From an uncultured Bacteroidales bacterium (GTDB lineage Bacteria > Bacteroidota > Bacteroidia > Bacteroidales > UBA932), in assembly GCA_946614205.1 (NCBI GenBank), contig CAMOGR010000146.1:1-6247 (forward strand): 6,247 nt of DNA, written 5' to 3'. The notes under the pieces were generated by a model that worked only from the letters and a program-made list of their open reading frames with translations, did not search any database and was not told the DNA's origin. The position numbers were made by a program, and so were the translations under genes. Of this stretch, positions 1 to 4,302 are shown one piece after another; position 1 is the stretch's first letter; every line of letters begins with the position of its first letter.

Positions 1-307
1 CAGTCTGACCAGGGAGGACGGCGTGGCCGACGGAGCCATGTATCTCGCCCGTTCGGCGGGAGCGTCCGACTGCTGGGACAACGTGGTCTTCGTGAACTGC
101 AAGATGTCGCCTGTAATCAACTCTGCGGGCTGGTTCTCCGATCCCGCCCCCAATCCCTCCGTACCCACTCTGACTGCCGGCTGGCGTGAATTCGGCAGTA
201 CGGACATGTCGGGCAAGGCCATTGCAGGGCATAATTCTTACGGCCGGGTGCTTTCGGCCGAAGAAGCTGCAGCCTACTCCTCCCGGGAGGCGGTGCTCGG
301 ATTCTGA
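1..307 (+). CDS. Probable pectinesterase (CE8-like), C-terminal fragment
   Basis: The reading frame is open from the left edge (first full codon at base 2) and ends at TGA 305-307, so only about 101 C-terminal residues are present. The fragment begins with a MYLAR stretch, then WDNVVFVNCKM, a GW pair, a WREFGS stretch and a final LSAEEAAAYS stretch. This order matches the end of pectin methylesterases: a YLGRPW-like strand, a VVF-NC-M strand of the beta-helix, W-E-Y near the end, then a short L-x-x-E-A-x-x-Y helix. Such enzymes remove methyl esters from homogalacturonan in the periplasm or at the cell surface. The YLGRPW motif is degenerate here (YLARSAG), and the catalytic aspartates and signal peptide lie outside the window. 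Family membership is therefore inferred from the C-terminal pattern only. It could be a domain of a larger multi-domain polysaccharidase. A strong hairpin follows 13 nt after the stop. Confidence 0.6.
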   Translation, partial: SLTREDGVADGAMYLARSAGASDCWDNVVFVNCKMSPVINSAGWFSDPAPNPSVPTLTAGWREFGSTDMSGKAIAGHNSYGRVLSAEEAAAYSSREAVLGF

Positions 308-320
308 CACGACGTCATAT

Positions 321-360
321 AAAGAAGAAGCACTTCCGGTTCCGGAAGTGCTTCTTCTTT
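321..360. terminator. Long perfect hairpin, probable bidirectional terminator
   Basis: Bases 321-339 (AAAGAAGAAGCACTTCCGG) are perfectly complementary to 342-360, giving a 19-bp stem around a two-base centre (in practice a 4-nt loop). The plus-strand 3' arm ends in a pyrimidine-rich stretch that runs into a T run (358-362), which suits termination of the pectinesterase-like gene. On the minus strand the same hairpin begins 3 nt after the 3' end of tRNA-Pro, so it probably also ends that transcript, although no T tract follows the stem in that direction. Confidence 0.85.
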
Positions 361-363
361 TTG

Positions 364-437
364 TCGGGATGATCTGACTCGAACAGACGACCCCCACGTC
401 CCGAACGTGGTGCGCTAGCCAACTGCGCTACATCCCG
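364..437 (-). tRNA. tRNA-Pro(CGG)
   Basis: The reverse complement folds into a full 74-nt cloverleaf. The acceptor stem CGGGATG pairs with CATCCCG. The D arm is GCGC-AGTTGGCTA-GCGC. The anticodon stem CCACG/CGTGG holds the loop TTCGGGA with anticodon CGG, which reads CCG proline codons. The variable loop is 5 nt, the T arm is GTCTG-TTCGAGT-CAGAT with one G-T pair, and the discriminator is A. The 3' CCA is not encoded (CAA follows), unlike the tRNA-Glu nearby, so it must be added by nucleotidyltransferase. The 5' end directly touches the T tract of the rpsT terminator (438-443), and I see no clear promoter between that hairpin and the rpsT stop. Confidence 0.95.
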
Positions 438-467
438 AAAAAAGACGCGCTCGGCAGAGCGCGTCTT
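438..467 (-). terminator. Rho-independent terminator of rpsT
   Basis: Read on the minus strand, bases 467-457 (AAGACGCGCTC) pair with 452-442 (GAGCGCGTCTT) around the 4-nt loop TGCC. This 11-bp GC-rich stem is followed by six T residues (443-438, the first two inside the stem). It starts 5 nt after the rpsT stop codon. The T tract ends exactly where the tRNA-Pro acceptor stem begins. Confidence 0.88.
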
Positions 468-472
468 AGGTT

Positions 473-724
473 CTAAAGCTTGTTGATGTAAACCTGGATT
501 CCGCTCTTGAGGTTGGAAGCCTTGTTCTTGTGAATCACGCCGATCTTTGCAAGCTTGTCAATCATTGCGAAGACCTTGGGAGCATTCTTCTCGGCTTCTG
601 CCTTGTCTGTGGTGTTGCGGATATCGCGGATTGCATTTCGTGTGGTGCGAGCATAATATCTGTTATGCAGGCGGTGCCTTTCGCTCTGGCGATCGGCCTT
701 CTTTGCTGAAGCTGTATTTGCCAT
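473..724 (-). CDS. rpsT: 30S ribosomal protein S20
   Basis: This 83-residue basic protein is S20, a primary binder of 16S rRNA in the small subunit. It opens with [15 protein letters not shown], matching the usual MAN-x-x-SAKKR-x-x-SE start, and has the conserved [14 protein letters not shown] segment followed by a C-terminal INKL. The length is normal for the family (about 83-90 residues). The ATG at 724-722 is fixed by the family N terminus. The 19-nt gap to the CCA end of tRNA-Glu is almost pure A/T and has no Shine-Dalgarno sequence, as usual for Bacteroidota ribosomal protein genes. There is no room for a separate promoter in that gap, so the gene is probably transcribed together with tRNA-Glu from the promoter at 857-887. 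A strong terminator follows the stop. Confidence 0.97.
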   Translation of the reverse strand: MANTASAKKADRQSERHRLHNRYYARTTRNAIRDIRNTTDKAEAEKNAPKVFAMIDKLAKIGVIHKNKASNLKSGIQVYINKL

Positions 725-743
725 TGTTATTTTTTTTAATATT

Positions 744-818
744 TGGTAGTGGGTAGGAGAATCGAACTCCTATTGCAGGAATGAAAATCCTGAGTACTAG
801 CCGTTATACGAACCCACC
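744..818 (-). tRNA. tRNA-Glu(UUC), CCA encoded
   Basis: The reverse complement gives a complete cloverleaf. The acceptor stem GGTGGGT pairs with ACCCACT (G-T closing pair). The D arm is GTAT-AACGGCTA-GTAC. The anticodon stem CAGGA/TCCTG holds the loop TTTTCAT with anticodon TTC (glutamate). The variable loop is 4 nt, the T arm is AGGAG-TTCGATT-CTCCT, and the discriminator is A, followed by an encoded CCA (746-744). It is the first gene behind a consensus promoter and lies 19 nt upstream of rpsT in the same direction, so the two probably share a primary transcript that tRNA processing cuts apart. Confidence 0.96.
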
Positions 819-856
819 GACTCAGCCTAAAGCGCTTTGATGCGTTATAGGGACTG

Positions 857-887
857 CAAAGGTAGGAATTATTTTTGAATTATCAAA
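857..887 (-). promoter_or_regulatory. Bacteroidota-type promoter for tRNA-Glu-rpsT
   Basis: On the minus strand, TTTG (887-884) is followed by a 19-nt spacer and TACCTTTG (864-857). This is a full match to the Bacteroidota primary sigma consensus TTTG-N19-21-TAnnTTTG. Transcription should start near 850, giving a leader of about 30 nt before the tRNA. That leader contains the 10-nt palindrome AAAGCGCTTT at 829-838, whose meaning is unknown. Confidence 0.8.
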
Positions 888-895
888 TAAATTTG
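888..895 (+). promoter_or_regulatory. Candidate -7 element for the DUF456-lpxC-lpxA operon
   Basis: TAAATTTG at 888-895 is a full match to the Bacteroidota -7 consensus, but no TTTG lies at the right distance upstream. An alternative is TTTG (874-877), an 18-nt spacer and TAATTTCG (896-903), which has one mismatch. Either choice places the start of transcription about 0-10 nt before the ATG at 908. The -7 box abuts the -33 element of the divergent tRNA-Glu promoter. Confidence 0.5.
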
Positions 896-907
896 TAATT
901 TCGCGGC

Positions 908-1399
908 ATGACTGTTTTGATCGTCTTCGCGGTCCTGTTTGCAGTGCTCGGAATCATCGGCAGCGTCGTGCCTGGCATACCGGGTCCGCCGCTCAGTTGG
1001 GTAGGCATGCTCCTCGTCTTTTTTGCAGACAAAGTTGGTGAGCGCCCCGACCCCATGTCCCTCACGTGTCTTCTCGTCTGGCTTGCAGTGACGGTACTCG
1101 TCACGGTGCTGGACTATATCATACCTGCCGGCGTCACCCGCATGGCCGGAGGGCACAAGGCTGCCTCCACAGGCGCCATCATAGGCCTTTTTGCCGGAAT
1201 GATACTTCCTCCCGTGGGCATAATCACCGGCTCCCTGCTCGGAGCCTTCCTGGGTGAACTTCTCGTAACCAACCAGGGTGTGTGGTCTGCCTTCAAGGCA
1301 GGTGCCGGAGCTTTCCTGGGCTTCATTCTCAGTACCGGTCTCAAGCTTGTCGTCAGCGGCATAATGGCTTGGCTCATAATTAAATTCGCCTTTTTGTGA
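908..1399 (+). CDS. DUF456 family integral membrane protein
   Basis: This 163-residue protein is mostly hydrophobic and matches the DUF456 pattern. A first membrane segment (about 1-22) leads into the signature VVPGIPGPPLSWVGML (about 20-35). A second segment lies near 50-72, then a hydrophilic turn GGHKAAS, a glycine-rich segment pair (about 84-118) with GAIIGLFAG and GSLLGAFLGE, and a C-terminal segment (about 138-163). It should sit in the inner membrane. The biochemical role of the family is unknown. The start is constrained because an in-frame TAA lies just upstream (896-898) and the PGIPGPP motif falls at the usual distance from the N terminus. Its TGA overlaps the lpxC ATG by one base (TGATG), so translation of the two is probably coupled. 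It heads the lipid A operon, which hints at an envelope role, but that is inference. Confidence 0.85.
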   Translation: MTVLIVFAVLFAVLGIIGSVVPGIPGPPLSWVGMLLVFFADKVGERPDPMSLTCLLVWLAVTVLVTVLDYIIPAGVTRMAGGHKAASTGAIIGLFAGMILPPVGIITGSLLGAFLGELLVTNQGVWSAFKAGAGAFLGFILSTGLKLVVSGIMAWLIIKFAFL

Positions 1400-2298
1400 T
1401 GGACGTCCAGAGAACTCTCCGCCAGCCGTGCAGTTTTGAGGGGAAAGGCCTCCATACGGGGAAATTCTCGCGTCTTACAATTTCACCCGCCGCTCCTGGC
1501 ACAGGACTCGTTTTCGTCCGCACGGACACCGGAGCACGTGTTCCCGCCAGGGCGGACTACCTTTCAGATACGCGCCGCAGCTCTTCGGTAGGCAGCGGCC
1601 GTTCTCATGTGGGTACCATAGAACATGTGCTTTCCGCCCTTACCGGGATGGGGGTCGACAATGCGCTCCTCGAAGTCAGCTCTCCTGAGGTCCCGATTCT
1701 CGACGGCAGCGCTTCACCGTACGTCGAAGCCCTTCGCACGGCCGGGATCGTCTGTCAGGATGCTCCCCGGCAGTGGGTCTGCCCGTCCGGCACCATTTTC
1801 GTCAAAGACGCACGCAGCGGCTCCTGGGTGCGCATCGAGCCCGCAGACGAGCCTTCTTTCGAGCTCACGGTGGATTATGGCTCCCGCGTCATCGGCATTC
1901 AGACCGTCCGCATCGACCGCAGCACCGACTATGCAGGCCAGATAGCCCCGTGCCGCACCTTCTGCTTCCTGCACGAAATCTGGCCGCTTCTCGCACTCGG
2001 CCTCGCCAAGGGGGGCGATGTAGACAATGCAGTCATAGCCGTCGAGCATCCCGTGAGCCAGAGGCGTCTTGACCGCATGGCCCGAAAACTTGGCAAGCCC
2101 AGCCTGAGCGTCACACAGCAGGGCTACCTGAACAACCTCGAACTGCGTTTCCCCGACGAATGCGCCCGCCACAAGATGCTCGACCTGGTTGGCGACTTGC
2201 GTCTGTGCGGCGGATTCCTGCAGGCACGTGTAACAGCATTCAAACCGGGGCACGCGATTAACACCGCCGCTGCCCGCGAAATCCTGAAATCCATTTAG
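1399..2298 (+). CDS. lpxC: UDP-3-O-acyl-N-acetylglucosamine deacetylase, stand-alone (no FabZ domain)
   Basis: LpxC is the zinc amidase that commits the pathway to lipid A by deacetylating UDP-3-O-acyl-GlcNAc in the cytosol. Counting from ATG 1399 (299 residues), the family motifs are: GKGLHTG near 16-22; TIEH (E75 catalytic, H76 zinc ligand) followed by the LSALTGMGVDN helix; PILDGSA near 99-105; APCRTF near 183-188; and RHKMLDLVGDL with zinc ligands H258 and D262. KPGHA then holds the catalytic histidine H285. All catalytic and metal residues are present. GTG at 1396 is an alternative start, but ATG 1399 overlaps the previous TGA and is preferred. The protein ends right after the second LpxC domain. 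Most Bacteroidota LpxC proteins continue into a FabZ dehydratase domain (about 460 residues in total), which is absent here. lpxA follows after 8 nt. Confidence 0.96.
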   Translation: MDVQRTLRQPCSFEGKGLHTGKFSRLTISPAAPGTGLVFVRTDTGARVPARADYLSDTRRSSSVGSGRSHVGTIEHVLSALTGMGVDNALLEVSSPEVPILDGSASPYVEALRTAGIVCQDAPRQWVCPSGTIFVKDARSGSWVRIEPADEPSFELTVDYGSRVIGIQTVRIDRSTDYAGQIAPCRTFCFLHEIWPLLALGLAKGGDVDNAVIAVEHPVSQRRLDRMARKLGKPSLSVTQQGYLNNLELRFPDECARHKMLDLVGDLRLCGGFLQARVTAFKPGHAINTAAAREILKSI

Positions 2299-2306
2299 TC
2301 AGAACC

Positions 2307-3116
2307 ATGGCAAACATACATCCTCTTGCAACTGTTCATCCCGGAGCCGTACTTGCGGACGACGTCGAGGTCGGCCCTTACGCTTATATCGACGACAATG
2401 TCACCATAGGTCCCGGAACCCATGTGCTTCCGCACGCAACCATCTTCCCCTATGTCACTATAGGCCGCGACTGCAACGTCTACCCGGGCGCCGTAGTCGG
2501 TGCCGTCCCCCAGGACCTCAAGTTCGACGGTGAGGTCACCAGCGTGCTTATCGGCGACCGCGTGAACATACGCGAGTGCGCCACCATCAACCGCGGAACC
2601 GCGGCCAGCGGCAAGGGCGTCACGCGCATCGGCAACGACACCCTGATAATGTCGTACGTTCATGTGGCTCATGACTGCAACGTCGGAAACCACTGTATAC
2701 TTGTGAGTTACGTTGGGCTGGCAGGGGAGACTGACGTAGAGAACTGGGCTATCATAGGCGGAGGTACCAAGGTACACCAGTTCTCCAAAATCGGCACGCA
2801 TGCCATGGTTGGCGGCGGTACCGCCATCAACAAGGACATCCCGCCATATTCCATCTGCGGGCGTGTTCCGATTTGTTTCGCGGGTATAAACCTGGTCGGA
2901 CTGAGGCGCCGCGGTTTCGACTCCGACACCATCCGTACCATAAAGGACATCTACGACCTCATCTATCATCAGGGCTACAATATCTCCGATTCGCTCGCCA
3001 GGATTGAAGAAGGCTTCCCGGAGTCGGAGGTGCGCGACAACATTCTCAATTTCATCCGGGGGTCCAAGCGCGGTATAGTCCGCGCAGGTGAGCCCGGAGC
3101 CAAAGACGTTGAGTGA
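2307..3116 (+). CDS. lpxA: Acyl-ACP--UDP-N-acetylglucosamine O-acyltransferase
   Basis: LpxA transfers a 3-hydroxyacyl chain from acyl carrier protein to UDP-GlcNAc, the first and reversible step of lipid A synthesis, and acts as a cytosolic homotrimer. The 269-residue protein starts with hexapeptide repeats of the left-handed beta-helix (HPGAVL, VGPYAYI, IGPGTHV, IGRDCNV; residues 11 to about 57). QDLKF is at 69-73, and the active-site segment HVAHDCNVG holds catalytic H122 (E. coli H125) and H119 (E. coli H122). VHQF, THAMVGG and GINLVGLRRRGF follow, then the helical C-terminal domain. The glycine equivalent to E. coli G173, part of the acyl-chain ruler, is kept (MVGG), which would allow a long chain; the actual length cannot be read from sequence. 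E. coli H144 is replaced by E (LAGETD). Length is normal. The stop overlaps the next start by 4 nt. Confidence 0.97.
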   Translation: MANIHPLATVHPGAVLADDVEVGPYAYIDDNVTIGPGTHVLPHATIFPYVTIGRDCNVYPGAVVGAVPQDLKFDGEVTSVLIGDRVNIRECATINRGTAASGKGVTRIGNDTLIMSYVHVAHDCNVGNHCILVSYVGLAGETDVENWAIIGGGTKVHQFSKIGTHAMVGGGTAINKDIPPYSICGRVPICFAGINLVGLRRRGFDSDTIRTIKDIYDLIYHQGYNISDSLARIEEGFPESEVRDNILNFIRGSKRGIVRAGEPGAKDVE

Positions 3117-3700
3117 TACTCTCGGCCGCATATTTTCCTCCCGTAGACTATTTCGCCGTCCTGGCGAACAATCCCGTCGTGTATATCGAGGCCTGCGAGA
3201 GCTACCGCAAGCAGACCTGGCGCAACCGCTGCCGCATCCTTACCGAGGGCGGCCCGATGGACCTTCGCGTCCCCGTGGTGCATTCTTCGTCGCGGCTTGT
3301 CAGCGAGATTCAGGTCGACTGGAGCACTCCGTGGCTTCGTCAGACTCAGTACGCAATTGATACGGCGTACTACAGTTCACCTTTCTTTGAGTATTACAGG
3401 GACGAACTCTTTGCCCTGATGAACCGCAGGAGGACGCTCCTGTGGGATCTGGACAGGGACCTGACGGATTTTTTCTGTGCCAAGATAGGTATCCGTCCTC
3501 AGATAGTTCCGACGTCGGAATGGAAATCCGAATGGGAAGGGGACCTTCGCAGCCGCATCAGTCCCAAACTTCCTCCCGTGCGCCGCTGCCGGCCTTACTG
3601 GCAGGTTTTCCGCGAGCGCTGGGGATTCACCGACGGCCTCTCCGTCATGGACCTGCTCTTCAACGAAGGCCCTGAAAGCCTCGCTTATCTCATCGATTGA
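3113..3700 (+). CDS. WbqC family protein
   Basis: This 195-residue protein matches the WbqC-like family. It opens MILSAAYFPPVDYF, followed by VYIEACESYRKQTWRNRC with the conserved K-Q-x-x-x-NRC cluster (about 24-40), then a DLRVPV strand. A central region rich in aromatic residues (YAIDTAYYSSPFFEYY) follows, and the end carries the family motif LSVMDLLFNEGPESLAYL. The family is named after a gene in an O-antigen cluster; its reaction is not established. The GTG start at 3113 overlaps the lpxA stop by 4 nt (GTGA), pointing to translational coupling, and MIL is the usual N terminus, so the GTG is credible. Sitting behind lpxC and lpxA, it probably works in envelope glycan or lipid A related metabolism, but this is context only. 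No signal peptide is seen, so it should be cytosolic. Confidence 0.88.
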   Translation: MILSAAYFPPVDYFAVLANNPVVYIEACESYRKQTWRNRCRILTEGGPMDLRVPVVHSSSRLVSEIQVDWSTPWLRQTQYAIDTAYYSSPFFEYYRDELFALMNRRRTLLWDLDRDLTDFFCAKIGIRPQIVPTSEWKSEWEGDLRSRISPKLPPVRRCRPYWQVFRERWGFTDGLSVMDLLFNEGPESLAYLID

Positions 3701-3702
3701 GA

Positions 3703-3770
3703 AATTGACTCACGGCTGCGTGGGCGCAGACGGTCTGCAAACCGTAGCAACTTGTTTTTTACCGTCAATT
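3703..3770 (+). other. Structured 3' untranslated region after the lpx operon, possible weak terminator
   Basis: AATTGAC (3703-3709) and GTCAATT (3764-3770) form an outer inverted repeat. Inside are overlapping hairpins that cannot all form together: CTGCG/CGCAG (3716-3720 with 3725-3729), GCAGA/TCTGC (3726-3730 with 3734-3738) and ACGGT/ACCGT (3730-3734 with 3741-3745). A longer pairing GCTGCG (3715-3720) with CGTAGC (3743-3748) is followed by a six-T run (3755-3760). This could be a modest terminator for the upstream operon. No open reading frame of note is present. Confidence 0.4.
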
Positions 3771-3791
3771 AATAAGATGTTGCAGAAACAA

Positions 3792-3816
3792 AAAAGCCGG
3801 CGCATGGCCGGCTTTT
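3792..3816. terminator. Bidirectional terminator between convergent genes
   Basis: Bases 3792-3801 (AAAAGCCGGC) pair with 3807-3816 around the 5-nt loop GCATG, giving a 10-bp stem. On the minus strand the T tract is TTTTTTGTTT, a good terminator for the small lipoprotein whose stop is 18 nt away. On the plus strand the stem ends in TTTTC and can stop readthrough from the lpx operon. Confidence 0.88.
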
Positions 3817-3834
3817 CTGGTATCTGTAAGATGA

Positions 3835-4245
3835 TTATTTCTTGAGCTTGGCAAGACGTGCGGTAACCTTGACATCGGTCTTGGTGAAGATACCGGTGAC
3901 ACCGACGGTCTTGGTAGTGGTCTGAGGATAGAAGACGAAGTCGTAGCCGGGGTTCTTCTCGAGAAGATCGTAGATGGCGTACATTTCGTTTCCGCTGAGT
4001 GCTACACCGACGATGGAAGCGTTGCTCTCGACGAAACCTGCGGTGGTGGTGAAGAGACGTGCCCAGTCGATACCGAGGACGCGGGTGACAGTAGCCTCAC
4101 CAGTTACAGGCTGGGAAAGGACGTAGTCGTTGGAGTTGAGTTCGAAGTGAACTTTACCTTCCTCGATGGTCTTGAGGGTTGCGGAGCAACCAGTGACGGT
4201 CAGTGCGAGGACTGCGATGAGTGCGAAGAAAAATGATTTTTTCAT
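3835..4245 (-). CDS. Small lipoprotein of unknown function
   Basis: The 136-residue product has a clear lipoprotein signal: MKK, a hydrophobic core (residues 5-17) and the lipobox VTGC with the modified cysteine at residue 20. The mature part (about 117 residues) starts SATLKT and lacks the acidic residues after cysteine that mark Bacteroidota surface export, so a periplasm-facing anchor is more likely. It contains VHFELNSNDYVLSQPVTGEATVTRVLGIDW (about 32-61), an alpha-helical stretch near 80-96 and the segment PGYDFVFYPQTTT, ending in a lysine-rich tail. The pattern resembles small uncharacterised Bacteroidota lipoproteins (possibly DUF6567), but I cannot confirm the family. Codon choice is distinctive: glycine is mostly GGT and arginine often CGT, whereas the neighbours prefer GGC and CGC, suggesting high expression. 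It has its own -7 box and a terminator, so it is probably a single-gene unit. Confidence 0.85.
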   Translation of the reverse strand: MKKSFFFALIAVLALTVTGCSATLKTIEEGKVHFELNSNDYVLSQPVTGEATVTRVLGIDWARLFTTTAGFVESNASIVGVALSGNEMYAIYDLLEKNPGYDFVFYPQTTTKTVGVTGIFTKTDVKVTARLAKLKK

Positions 4246-4267
4246 GTTGTTTGTTATTATATCTGTG

Positions 4268-4275
4268 CAAATATA
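4268..4275 (-). promoter_or_regulatory. Candidate -7 element for the lipoprotein gene
   Basis: On the minus strand TATATTTG (4275-4268) is a full match to the Bacteroidota -7 consensus, 22 nt upstream of the lipoprotein ATG. No good TTTG lies 19-21 nt further upstream. The start would be near 4261, giving a short AT-rich leader of about 16 nt. Confidence 0.55.
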
Positions 4276-4302
4276 ATGTTATTTTTGAAATATTGCTCTT
4301 TT

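Noticed and set aside
1396..1398. GTG at 1396 as the lpxC start
   Set aside because: The ATG one codon later overlaps the upstream stop as TGATG and is the stronger start; the family N terminus fits both.
1714..2253. Minus-strand open frame of 179 codons inside lpxC
   Set aside because: It is a shadow of lpxC, with no family motifs and no promoter or start context.
2295..3131. Long minus-strand open frame of 278 codons opposite lpxA
   Set aside because: It is the exact antisense shadow of lpxA, a clear gene with conserved motifs. The antisense product shows no recognisable domain, and the frame is long because of the high GC content.
3725..3750. A tRNA-Cys-like anticodon arm (ACGGT-CTGCAA-ACCGT with GCA)
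   Set aside because: The 5-bp stem leaves only a 6-nt loop, no T arm (TTCGA) follows, and no acceptor stem can be drawn around it. It may be chance or a relic, but it is not a tRNA gene.
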